In this document: positions 44,647-52,922 of the stretch, piece by piece
Position numbering within the stretch: the first letter of the stretch is position 1
Layout of the letters: each line of letters opens with the position of its first letter
DNA from: Bog-950 sp044225825
Lineage (GTDB): Bacteria; Bacteroidota; Bacteroidia; Chitinophagales; LD1
NCBI GenBank assembly: GCA_044225825.1
Contig: JBGAIB010000003.1
Span: forward strand, 533,306-597,305
Direction: 5' to 3'
DNA: 64,000 nucleotides
Program-made: the position numbers and the translations under genes
Notes under the pieces: generated by a model
What the model was told of the DNA's origin: nothing
Databases searched by the model: none
The model's input: the letters and a program-made list of their open reading frames with translations, nothing else

Positions 44647-45477
44647 TTGTGTCTTACCTTCCTGCTTTATGATGGAACGAAGATTTGTAAGGATAGCACA
44701 TATTGTTTTCCGCTCAACTGCGATTCAGCTACCCATCCAACGCCGCCGTCCTGCAACTTTAACTTTGATGATACTATTTGTACTGGCCAATCAACCACGT
44801 ATAGTTACCCGGGCAGTACGGCAGGCTTAACATTCAACTGGACTTTTACAGGAGGTTCTCCCGCAACCGCAACGGGCGCTGGACCGCATACGGTAACTTA
44901 TGCAACGGCAGGTTGTTTCCCTGTTAGCTTAACAGTTAACAACGGTAACCAATCCAGCACCTGTCGCGATACGGTTTGTGTAGTGCCACCTCCGGTTGCT
45001 ACTGTATCGCAAGTGGGTAATGCACTTTACGCTTATCCGGCAGCATTGAATTATCAATGGTATGTGGGGCCTCCAAACTGGCAATTGTTAACCGGCGAGG
45101 TCAACCAATTCTTCAATCCGTCTTTCAGTACCCTGTTTTGTGTGGTGGTTAGTAACGATGCAGGTTGCAGTGATACGGCGTGCATCGATCATCAATGGGT
45201 AGGTATTCAGGAAACCGGCCATAGCGGCATACATGTATATCCAAGCCCGGCTGATGAATGGCTTCGCGTCAATGTGCAGCTAAATCAACCGGCGGCCGTT
45301 CAAATTCGCCTTGTAAACACGCTTGGCGAAATTGCTTTGGAGAAAACGGTTCCTGCAGCTAGCACTGACATAAGTGTTCAGTTGCCGCTGGAAAGTGTAG
45401 CTACCGGTTTATACATAATTGAATTACGTAGTGCCGGCACTCGCTTTACCGAGCGTGTGTTTGTACAGCATCATTAA
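44647..45477 (+). CDS. C-terminal part of the giant PKD protein, with T9SS type A sorting domain
   Basis: This frame is separate from the preceding one by a shift of one base. It is open back to 44479 and reads sensibly from about 44495 (WNYNITLYLNACGQLYIQ), so the TTG at 44647 is not a true start. It contains one more PKD-like domain (FNWTFTGGSPATATG, CFPVSLTVNNG) and ends with a type A sorting tail (GIHVYPSPADEWLRV, LVNTLGEIALEK, ATGLYIIEL). Without it the upstream product would have no export tail. It is best read together with 39752-44632 as one gene. A sequencing indel is the simplest cause. Confidence 0.75.
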   Translation: MCLTFLLYDGTKICKDSTYCFPLNCDSATHPTPPSCNFNFDDTICTGQSTTYSYPGSTAGLTFNWTFTGGSPATATGAGPHTVTYATAGCFPVSLTVNNGNQSSTCRDTVCVVPPPVATVSQVGNALYAYPAALNYQWYVGPPNWQLLTGEVNQFFNPSFSTLFCVVVSNDAGCSDTACIDHQWVGIQETGHSGIHVYPSPADEWLRVNVQLNQPAAVQIRLVNTLGEIALEKTVPAASTDISVQLPLESVATGLYIIELRSAGTRFTERVFVQHH

Positions 45478-45497
45478 AAAATTAAGTTGCAGGAGGA

Positions 45498-45531
45498 TAG
45501 CGCGGAGGATAGAACTCCGCGCTATTTTTTT
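45498..45531. terminator. Bidirectional hairpin terminator
   Basis: A perfect 10-base stem TAGCGCGGAG / CTCCGCGCTA with a seven-base loop is followed by seven T residues. It lies between the giant PKD gene and the convergent membrane protein gene, whose stop codon overlaps the T tract. Confidence 0.85.
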
Positions 45532-46840
45532 AGGCGTAGATGTATCGCGTAATTTTTTCAGGCAAAGCCGGAAGCTTAGCTCTAAGTACGAAGGCAAACA
45601 ATAACAACGGCAGCAAAGGCGCTTTGTAACGCACCAGGTTCCCCAATACCGGTGTGCAAATTCCTATAAGGGCAAAGTAGCTAAAAGCAGCAGTCAGCAG
45701 GAACAACCACTGGTTCGTTGCTTCATACTGTCTTCCTAAACTTGTCCAGCCACAATAAAATAACAATAGAAGTACGCCCAGGTTTTCGAGTGCGGTTAGC
45801 AACATTAGGGCATTTTTACCTTCAGTAGGCCAGGGCCGTGTTATGGCATTTACAATGGCAGCAGGTACCGTCTTTAAAATGCTTAAAGCATCCGCATTTA
45901 TGCGCGGAATTTCAATGCGGCTACCAGCATTAAAATAAGAAGCTTCTTTAATGGCGTGCTCCTGTTTGTTTGCCAGCATCTGCGGTAAGTTGAACCTGCT
46001 AAAGTGCTGTAGGCTAAACGCGAATACCAGCAATAGCAGGTAGATAGCACTATACTTCAGCAGATTAAAGCCGGCCTGTTGATTATGGTGGAACAATAAA
46101 AAGGCAAATGCTGCAGGTAATAAACAAAGCAACACATAGAACTTTATACTAAGCAACACCAGCATGCCTGCAAACAACAGTAAACTTCCTTTTATGCCCT
46201 TCGTAGGAGTAAGCGTTAATCCATACATAAAGAGACCCAGCCCAAAAATCAAAACAGGCTCTTTCATTACACCTGAAGTCCAAAACAGGATAGAAGGGAA
46301 CAACAGACAAAGAAATGCAAGTATTATTTGTTGGGGACTCGCCCTCCTGAATAGGCTGTTCACCATCCATATGAAACCTATAAGCGAAAGAAAGCACATA
46401 ATAGCAATGTGTGCGAAGTAGCTTTTGCCGGTAAAGAAAAGTAGTAATGCATTTAAGCGAATAACAGTTCTGTTTTCGTTAACAGGGGCTTCGTCAAAAT
46501 TTCGCTCCCAGTTTAACATGCGCACAGCATACAAATCGTTTTCCCGGGGAGTAGATGTGCCCAACATAAGATGAGCAAAGGCCGTACTGTTTTCTGCCCT
46601 TATCTGTTGTAACACCAGTGCGTCACTAAAAAATTTATGTGCATCATTATTGCGCACATCGGTGTAATGAAAGGTATAAACATACCATACTAATAAACCT
46701 GCACAGCATTTTACTAAATAGAGCAACGCCGTGAAACGTGGTTTTAATCCCTGTATCTGCAGCCCCTTGATTTTATAAACAAGGCCGGTAAACACCATCA
46801 TGTATGCCACGGCGATTATTATTTCTGTGCTGTTTGCCAT
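45530..46840 (-). CDS. Polytopic membrane protein, possibly a glycan polymerase or glycosyltransferase
   Basis: From the ATG at 46840 the product is 436 residues with about ten membrane helices. A large extracytoplasmic loop (about residues 60-135) includes NNDAHKFFSDALVLQQIRAE. The segment FPSILFWTSGVMKEPVLIFGLGLFMYGL resembles the core of EpsG- and Wzy-like surface-polysaccharide proteins, but no catalytic motif proves this. The frame runs to a TTG at 46948, which would add a Cys- and Tyr-rich stretch unlikely to be real. It stands alone, convergent with the PKD gene. Confidence 0.72.
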   Translation of the reverse strand: MANSTEIIIAVAYMMVFTGLVYKIKGLQIQGLKPRFTALLYLVKCCAGLLVWYVYTFHYTDVRNNDAHKFFSDALVLQQIRAENSTAFAHLMLGTSTPRENDLYAVRMLNWERNFDEAPVNENRTVIRLNALLLFFTGKSYFAHIAIMCFLSLIGFIWMVNSLFRRASPQQIILAFLCLLFPSILFWTSGVMKEPVLIFGLGLFMYGLTLTPTKGIKGSLLLFAGMLVLLSIKFYVLLCLLPAAFAFLLFHHNQQAGFNLLKYSAIYLLLLVFAFSLQHFSRFNLPQMLANKQEHAIKEASYFNAGSRIEIPRINADALSILKTVPAAIVNAITRPWPTEGKNALMLLTALENLGVLLLLFYCGWTSLGRQYEATNQWLFLLTAAFSYFALIGICTPVLGNLVRYKAPLLPLLLFAFVLRAKLPALPEKITRYIYA

Positions 46841-47031
46841 ACCAGGATGATGCTGAAAATAGACGTATTTGTTAAAATATATATGATAAATGCACTTTCT
46901 GATTGAAAAACAATTATGTGCATAATTGTCTAAGGTATTACAAATCAAAGGTTTTTGCCCTTATCTTTTAAAACGTAGCCTTCGAAGGTATGATTATTGA
47001 TTAGATTTATCAATCCTAAATCATAAGCACT

Positions 47032-50000
47032 ATGCAAAAAAGACTACTACCCTTAAGTCTGTTACTCTTAATTACTTCTTTTTCAATTGCCCAAAACGTC
47101 GGTATCGGCGAAACCAATCCTGCCTCCAAAGCCACTGTAAAAGGTAACCTGAGTGTAGGTGCAGGTTATTCCACCACAGCAGCGCCAACTAATGGTGCCA
47201 TAATCGAAGGCCCTGTAGGTATTGGAGTAAGCAGTCCGAACGCTAATGCAGCCTTAGATATTACTTCTACCAATAAAGGTGTGCTGCTACCACGGGTGGC
47301 CTTAGTAAGTACATCCAGCCCTATCAGCGGCACTAAGCCCGATGGATTGATGGTTTACAATACCTCCACCACAGGCACGTATAGCATTCCCGGTGTTTAT
47401 ACCTGGAGCAGTAGCGCCAACGATTGGGTGCGTGTTATCACCAATACCACACTTTCATCCTCTCTTCAAAATCTTACGAACCAGGCAGGCGGAGGTTTGG
47501 CAACGTTCACCTATAATGGCAGCAGCGCAGTTCAAATCGGCATTGCCTCGCAGGGTGTGCAAACCGGCATGATTGCCAACGATGCAGTGACCACCACGCA
47601 GATAGCACCTAATACGATTACCAGTGCCGATATGGGGCCCAACTCGGTTGATTTAAGCAGCGGAGTAGTAACTAATTTATTACCTATAAACAGGGGAGGC
47701 ACCAATACCAACACCATTGGCAGTGGCGGATCTATTGCTTATAGCAATGGTACCAACTATAGCTTTAGCCCGGTTGGCACCTCAGGTCAGGTATTGGTAA
47801 GCGGTGGCACGGGCCAGCCAACGTGGAGCAATGCCAATGCAGCACTCACCAAAAACGATATAACCTCGGGCACTACCGGTGTAACTGTAAGCAACGGCAC
47901 CGGTCAGGTGGTAGGCGGCAGTAATGTTACCGTAAGCGTAGCTACCAACAGCGCTGCATCGCCGGGTTTAGTACCTGCAGGTAGTGGCAATAACAACAAA
48001 GTATGGGGAACGGATGGTGCAGGTAATCCAACCTGGACCAGCGTTTCAAACGCGCAACTGGCCAACTCGGGTGTTGCTATTAATACCGGTACCGGTTTAA
48101 GTGGTGGTGGAACTGTTGCGTTAGGCGGCACGCTTAACTTAGCGAATACGGGAGTAACGTCTTTAACCGGTACGGCCAACCAGGTGAGTGTTTCACAATC
48201 AACAGGTGCTGTTACGTTAACTACACCTCAAAATATACATACCGGCGCTAACGTAACTTTTAATTCGGTTACTGCTCCGAACGATTTCTTTGGTCGTATT
48301 AATGTAATTGATACTCGTTCTACAGATGCAGGCCCCAATACCTACGATAACGAGGTGGCCTTCGAATTCAAAAGCCGTGGCGCTCTTGCTGGTAACCCCG
48401 GTACAAGTAACTACGGTGGTTTAATGACGCTGGCTCCCTGGGGCGATAACAGTGGCGACTATCACCATCAACTGTATTTTAATAACGCGGGCATTTATTA
48501 TCGTACAGGTGCGCCGGACAATACCACCTGGAATGGTTGGGCACAACTGCTAACCACGGGTAACATCAGCAGCAACATAAATGGAACGGTTAATTATGTG
48601 CCTAAGTTCACAGGTGCTAACAGTATTGGCAATAGCCAGATATTCGATAATGCAACGAACGTAGGTATTGGCACTACTTCTCCGGCATATAAACTGGATG
48701 TTCAAGGTGGTAATGCACGGGTTAACAATACGTTTATCGGCGATGTAGGTCACGGCTCAACATGGGCAGGCTTTGCGCATTATAGCCAGGCCAGCACCAG
48801 TGGCTACGCCATGATAAGCAGCAGTGATGGTAACTATACCTTTATTAATAAGCAAAATACCGGCACGGGTTATATCGGCTTTAGAGTGGCAAACAGCGAT
48901 GTGGCTGCCATTACCAATGCCGGTTGGATGGGGGTAAACACAACCGCACCTGAAAATACCCTGCAAATTGTACGCTCAGCATCAGGAGGAAATCGTGCAG
49001 TTGCACAATTTACAAGCGGTGGCGATAATTCATGGGGGCATGTATTAAACCTGCGCACTACAGGTGCAGGCAATGACGGCGCCAAGATTTTATTCCGCAG
49101 CCGGAATGCGAAAAACTGGGAAGCCGGTGGCGATGATGCCGGCAGTAACGACTTCGTGATAAACGAGGATGGCGGCGATGGTGTTTATGGTTCAGGGTTC
49201 GGTACAACACGTTTCAAAATTGCAGCTGGAGGTAATGTGGGCATCGGAACTACAGGCCCTACTGCTAAACTGCATGTATATGGCGGAGCAGTACGCGTGG
49301 GTACTAATTCTACAGATCCCGGAGGCACAGACGGTGTATTATCAATTGGTAATACGGCTGCTGATTATAATCCGACTACCGGTAACTGGACCACTTCCGG
49401 GTCTACCATGGTACTCAGTGCTAACGATTATTCCACCATCGGATTTCATGATGCCGGTAGTCGCGTTGACTTTATACGCACGGGTGGTGGTGTTATGCAG
49501 TTAGGTTATAATGGTGGTTGGGGTGCAGCAACGGTGCAGGCGCCAAGCCTCGCAGGTACCGGCAACCGTGCAGTGTACGCCGATGCTAGTGGTAATTTAA
49601 GAGCAGGTTCCGGTAACGATAATACCTTATGGACTATGAGTGCCAACTTTAGCCATAGTGCCGACGACTGGTGTACTGGTTGTTCAGGTACGGGCTCTTT
49701 ACCTGATGCTACGGATGATGCCGTTTCCACGGTGTCCATGCCATTCAGCATAACCATAAATGGAACGGCATACAGCCAGGTTAGTATTTGTGGTAATGGT
49801 TGGGTGGCTTTTGGCGCTACCGGAGCTAATAACTGGACGAATGGAACCTTACCGACCAGCTTTACCACTCTACCTGTAATTTTCCCTTATTGGGACGATT
49901 TGCAGGACTACGGCAGTGGCGAATGGGTACGTTGGGGGTATGTGGGTGATGCCGGTGCACGTACCTTTATTATAGATTATAACCAGCGCATACATGGCGA

Positions 50001-50235
50001 TGGCACTAGTGGTAACCGGGTTAATTTCGAAGTGCTGATACACGAAGGTTCCGGCCTAATTAATGTCAAATACCGCGATGTAATGGCTCCTGCCTATAAT
50101 GGACAGAGTGCCACAATTGGCTTCCAGTTAGATGGAGGAAGTTCTGCGAAGGCCTACCCTATTGTTTGCAATGGTAAAGTATTAGATGATAACCGCGATG
50201 ATTCGGAGGGATGGAGTGTATGCCCTGTTCGATAA
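47032..50235 (+). CDS. Tail-fibre-like secreted surface protein
   Basis: This 1067-residue protein has a signal peptide (MQKRLLPLSLLLLITSFSIAQ). The body resembles long phage tail-fibre proteins: VGIGETNPASKATVKG at the start, then ATLDITSTNKG-type ALDITSTNKGVLLPRV, GGTNTNTIGSGGSIAYSNG, and NVGIGTTSPAYKLDVQGG near 543 and NVGIGTTGPTAKLHVYGG near 735. The last 190 residues (from about 880) form a separate domain with CTGCSG, SICGNGWVAFG and IFPYWDDLQDYGSG. No T9SS tail is visible. The 3' end overlaps the next gene by 25 bases. A TAGATTTA element lies at 47002-47009. Confidence 0.82.
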   Translation: MQKRLLPLSLLLLITSFSIAQNVGIGETNPASKATVKGNLSVGAGYSTTAAPTNGAIIEGPVGIGVSSPNANAALDITSTNKGVLLPRVALVSTSSPISGTKPDGLMVYNTSTTGTYSIPGVYTWSSSANDWVRVITNTTLSSSLQNLTNQAGGGLATFTYNGSSAVQIGIASQGVQTGMIANDAVTTTQIAPNTITSADMGPNSVDLSSGVVTNLLPINRGGTNTNTIGSGGSIAYSNGTNYSFSPVGTSGQVLVSGGTGQPTWSNANAALTKNDITSGTTGVTVSNGTGQVVGGSNVTVSVATNSAASPGLVPAGSGNNNKVWGTDGAGNPTWTSVSNAQLANSGVAINTGTGLSGGGTVALGGTLNLANTGVTSLTGTANQVSVSQSTGAVTLTTPQNIHTGANVTFNSVTAPNDFFGRINVIDTRSTDAGPNTYDNEVAFEFKSRGALAGNPGTSNYGGLMTLAPWGDNSGDYHHQLYFNNAGIYYRTGAPDNTTWNGWAQLLTTGNISSNINGTVNYVPKFTGANSIGNSQIFDNATNVGIGTTSPAYKLDVQGGNARVNNTFIGDVGHGSTWAGFAHYSQASTSGYAMISSSDGNYTFINKQNTGTGYIGFRVANSDVAAITNAGWMGVNTTAPENTLQIVRSASGGNRAVAQFTSGGDNSWGHVLNLRTTGAGNDGAKILFRSRNAKNWEAGGDDAGSNDFVINEDGGDGVYGSGFGTTRFKIAAGGNVGIGTTGPTAKLHVYGGAVRVGTNSTDPGGTDGVLSIGNTAADYNPTTGNWTTSGSTMVLSANDYSTIGFHDAGSRVDFIRTGGGVMQLGYNGGWGAATVQAPSLAGTGNRAVYADASGNLRAGSGNDNTLWTMSANFSHSADDWCTGCSGTGSLPDATDDAVSTVSMPFSITINGTAYSQVSICGNGWVAFGATGANNWTNGTLPTSFTTLPVIFPYWDDLQDYGSGEWVRWGYVGDAGARTFIIDYNQRIHGDGTSGNRVNFEVLIHEGSGLINVKYRDVMAPAYNGQSATIGFQLDGGSSAKAYPIVCNGKVLDDNRDDSEGWSVCPVR

Positions 50236-51104
50236 TCCAAACTGTTCGGTTTTTTGTAACAGGCATGTTGCTAGGTATAAGCACAACAGCCCTGGCTCAA
50301 TCTGCCATTGTCGGCACAGTTGGTAAACATCCGATCGATAACGTTTTACTGCAGAGCATTCAACAGACCTATCCCGATTTTAGTTTTGTATACGATACCA
50401 CAATGCTAAAAGCGCAGTTACAAAAGTCTTACATCCTTCATACGTATCTTGCTAATAGAGCCTCGGCTGAAATTAACAAGGACGACAGTTTGTGGATCCG
50501 GATTCAGGAAGCCCAGCAAATGATCGCTTCTAAAATGGCTGGCGAATATTTGTACAATCAATACCTGAATAAGGTTACTGTTACAGATAAGGAGGTAAAA
50601 GCTTTTTATGAAGCAGAAAAGAGCCGATTCACGTCCTATGCCAGGGTTTCGTATATCTATGCTTATATGAACGACACATTGCCTGCTACTTTGAAGCGTG
50701 TTCGCGAGGTTATAAGCGCAAACAAGCAACTTACACCTCAACAATTGGCAAGCAGTAAGTCTACCGAGGGTAATTTTTCAGTTTCATACGAGGGCGAGCA
50801 TGAAATCAATCCGTATTCTCCTTTGCAATACGATTTGATGCGTTTCGTAAAACCGGGTACCTGGCTCGGACCTTTGCAGCCGGTTAACTCCACTGGTTTT
50901 GTAATGTATTACATATTAACCGCAGCACCTGAAACTACAATACCCTTTGAACAGGTAAAAGAGGAATGTGCGGCGCAAGCCTTAGCTGCTAAACGTGCCG
51001 ATGTTTCCCAAAAACTGCAGCAATTAGCAAATGATAGTCTTCCGATCCATTTAAATCCAACATTCTTTAGTGGGGGAGGAAAAGGATCTTATGAACTTAA
51101 GTAG
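50211..51104 (+). CDS. Periplasmic parvulin-like (SurA/PpiC-type) foldase
   Basis: This 297-residue protein has a signal peptide (about FFVTGMLLGISTTALAQ) and a SurA-like chaperone part (VGKHPIDNVLLQSI). A segment resembling a degenerate PpiC domain follows: VTDKEVKAFYEAEKSRF, RVSYIYAYM, FVKPGTWLGPLQPVNSTGFVMYYI. The usual GG-x-LG and other rotamase residues are not conserved, so it may be a chaperone without isomerase activity. It starts inside the last 25 bases of the fibre gene (ATG at 50211 or 50220), implying coupled translation and a dedicated role in handling that protein. The family call is by pattern only. Confidence 0.7.
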   Translation: MECMPCSIIQTVRFFVTGMLLGISTTALAQSAIVGTVGKHPIDNVLLQSIQQTYPDFSFVYDTTMLKAQLQKSYILHTYLANRASAEINKDDSLWIRIQEAQQMIASKMAGEYLYNQYLNKVTVTDKEVKAFYEAEKSRFTSYARVSYIYAYMNDTLPATLKRVREVISANKQLTPQQLASSKSTEGNFSVSYEGEHEINPYSPLQYDLMRFVKPGTWLGPLQPVNSTGFVMYYILTAAPETTIPFEQVKEECAAQALAAKRADVSQKLQQLANDSLPIHLNPTFFSGGGKGSYELK

Positions 51105-51108
51105 CAAT

Positions 51109-51140
51109 AAAAAAGCCGGAGTATGATCTCCGGCTTTTTT
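51109..51140. terminator. Bidirectional hairpin terminator
   Basis: AAAAGCCGGAG and CTCCGGCTTTT form an 11-base stem with a six-base loop, flanked by A and T runs. It separates the foldase gene from eno. Confidence 0.88.
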
Positions 51141-51159
51141 ATTGGTTAACACTAAGTGC

Positions 51160-52449
51160 TTATTTTTTGAACTTGAAATTTTTACCGGGATAGTACGCCA
51201 TAGGTCCTAACTCTTCTTCAATACGCAGCAGCTGATTGTATTTGGCAATACGGTCCGTACGCGAAGCGGAGCCCGTTTTAATTTGACCGCAGTTTAACGC
51301 TACTGCTAAATCAGCAATAGTGGTGTCTTCGGTCTCACCGCTGCGGTGGCTCATCACGCTGGTATAAGCATTACGGTGGGCCAGGTTTACAGCATTAATA
51401 GTTTCGGTTAACGAACCAATCTGGTTCACTTTTACCAATATGGAATTGGCGGTGTGGGTATCAATACCCTTCTGCAGACGGTCAACATTTGTAACAAACA
51501 AATCATCACCCACCAATTGAATCTTGCTGCCGGCTTTTTCAGTAAGCAAATTCCAGCCTTTCCAATCGTCTTCGGCCATACCGTCTTCAATGGATAGAAT
51601 AGGATACTTCTTGATCCAGTTCATCCAATAATCAACCATTTCCTCGCTCTTCAGTTTCTTTCCATTGCTCTTTTTAAAATGGTAAACTTTCGCCTTTTCG
51701 TCGTAGAACTCAGTGCTTGCGGCGTCCATGGCAATATAAATATCCTTGCCCGGCTTGTAACCTGCCGCCTCAATGGCGCTTAATACAGTTTCAATAGCCT
51801 CTTCGTTACTGCCTATTTCAGGAGCAAATCCGCCTTCATCTCCTACGTTGGTGCTGTATCCCTTTTTCTTCAATACGCTTTTTAGGTTATGGAATACTTC
51901 CACACCCATACGCAGGGCCTCGCTAAAGGTATCGGCGCCCAGCGGCATAATCATAAATTCCTGGAAATCTATTTTGTTATCAGCGTGTGCTCCACCGTTC
52001 AGAATATTCATTAACGGTATAGGAAGGGTATTAGCATTTACGCCACCCACATAGCGGTAAAGCGGCATGCCTAACTCATCTGCAGCGGCGCGGGCGGTAG
52101 CCAGCGAAACACCCAAAATAGCATTGGCGCCCAGTTTGCCTTTGTTGTTGGTGCCATCCAGTAATACCATTATCTGGTCAATGGCATTTTGTTCAAAAAC
52201 GCTTAAGCCTTCCAGTTCCTTGGCAATCTTATTGTTTACATGGTCAACAGCCTTCAAGGTGCCTTTACCCAAAAATTTCTTTTTATCACCGTCACGCAAT
52301 TCTACGGCTTCGTGTTTGCCGGTGCTGGCGCCGGAAGGCACGATGGCACGGCCCAGGCTTCCGTTATTGGTAATTACATCCACTTCAACAGTGGGGTTAC
52401 CCCGGCTATCGAGCACCTGACGGGCGTGTATTTTGGCTATTTGACTCAT
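51160..52449 (-). CDS. eno: Enolase
   Basis: This 429-residue enzyme converts 2-phosphoglycerate to phosphoenolpyruvate. It begins MSQIAKIHARQVLDSRGNPTVEVDV and has NGGAHADNKIDFQEFMIMP, NVGDEGGFAPEI, VGDDLFVTN, KVNQIGSLTE and SHRSGETEDTTIADLAVAL, covering the metal and catalytic sites. The frame is open 57 bases further upstream, but the ATG at 52449 gives the family N-terminus. A promoter lies just before it. The gene is monocistronic between two terminators or promoters. Confidence 0.97.
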   Translation of the reverse strand: MSQIAKIHARQVLDSRGNPTVEVDVITNNGSLGRAIVPSGASTGKHEAVELRDGDKKKFLGKGTLKAVDHVNNKIAKELEGLSVFEQNAIDQIMVLLDGTNNKGKLGANAILGVSLATARAAADELGMPLYRYVGGVNANTLPIPLMNILNGGAHADNKIDFQEFMIMPLGADTFSEALRMGVEVFHNLKSVLKKKGYSTNVGDEGGFAPEIGSNEEAIETVLSAIEAAGYKPGKDIYIAMDAASTEFYDEKAKVYHFKKSNGKKLKSEEMVDYWMNWIKKYPILSIEDGMAEDDWKGWNLLTEKAGSKIQLVGDDLFVTNVDRLQKGIDTHTANSILVKVNQIGSLTETINAVNLAHRNAYTSVMSHRSGETEDTTIADLAVALNCGQIKTGSASRTDRIAKYNQLLRIEEELGPMAYYPGKNFKFKK

Positions 52450-52471
52450 GGTAAATGGTTTGAAATGCCCG

Positions 52472-52502
52472 CGAACATAACGCGAACCAATAACTTCTGC
52501 AA
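52472..52502 (-). promoter_or_regulatory. Promoter of eno
   Basis: On the minus strand TTG (52500-52502) and TATGTTCG (52472-52479) are separated by 20 bases. The -7 box has the TTCG variant. The predicted leader is about 16 bases. Confidence 0.5.
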
Positions 52503-52611
52503 TCAAAAAAGTGTACTAAGGCCATAACCCGGGCGTTATTTAGGTGGGTCAGGCTAAAATCCACCCTTTTCAGTTCATTTAAAATGAGAAACAAATCATA
52601 ACTTAGTGTAT

Positions 52612-52911
52612 ATGGCCAACTTCCTGCGCAACCTGATTACCATGGGGCTTACTGTAGGGCTGTCCGATAAGGAGGTCTTCGTAAAAAAAATGGCTGAAGC
52701 CATCGAACAATACCGCGATAACCCTGAAGAGGCTGAAAAATGGGCTAAAACTGCTGCCGACTATCTGGAGCAGTTAAAGGATGACTTGCGCATGCAAACC
52801 AACATCCAAAACGGGATTGGATCCGGTTCACTGCCCGATAAAGCACAGATTGAACGTTTAACTGCTGCTATCGAATCGCTTACCCAAGAAATGCAAAAAC
52901 AAAAATCCTGA
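52612..52911 (+). CDS. Small phasin-like helical protein
   Basis: From the ATG at 52612 the product is 99 residues, wholly helical apart from a Gly/Ser linker near residue 70. The start (MANFLRNLITMGLTVGLSDKEVFVKKMAEAIE) resembles the phasin-like group found next to ABC1 kinases in Bacteroidota. The end (IERLTAAIESLTQEMQKQ) is a short coiled coil. It is followed after 11 bases by the ABC1 kinase gene, so the two are coupled. The frame opens two codons earlier at a GTG. Function is unknown; a regulatory or scaffolding role for the kinase is possible. Confidence 0.75.
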   Translation: MANFLRNLITMGLTVGLSDKEVFVKKMAEAIEQYRDNPEEAEKWAKTAADYLEQLKDDLRMQTNIQNGIGSGSLPDKAQIERLTAAIESLTQEMQKQKS

Positions 52912-52922
52912 ACCCCTGACCT

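Noticed and set aside
46841..46948. N-terminal extension of the membrane protein to a TTG
   Set aside because: It adds Cys- and Tyr-rich residues without a start signal; the ATG at 46840 opens directly into a membrane helix.
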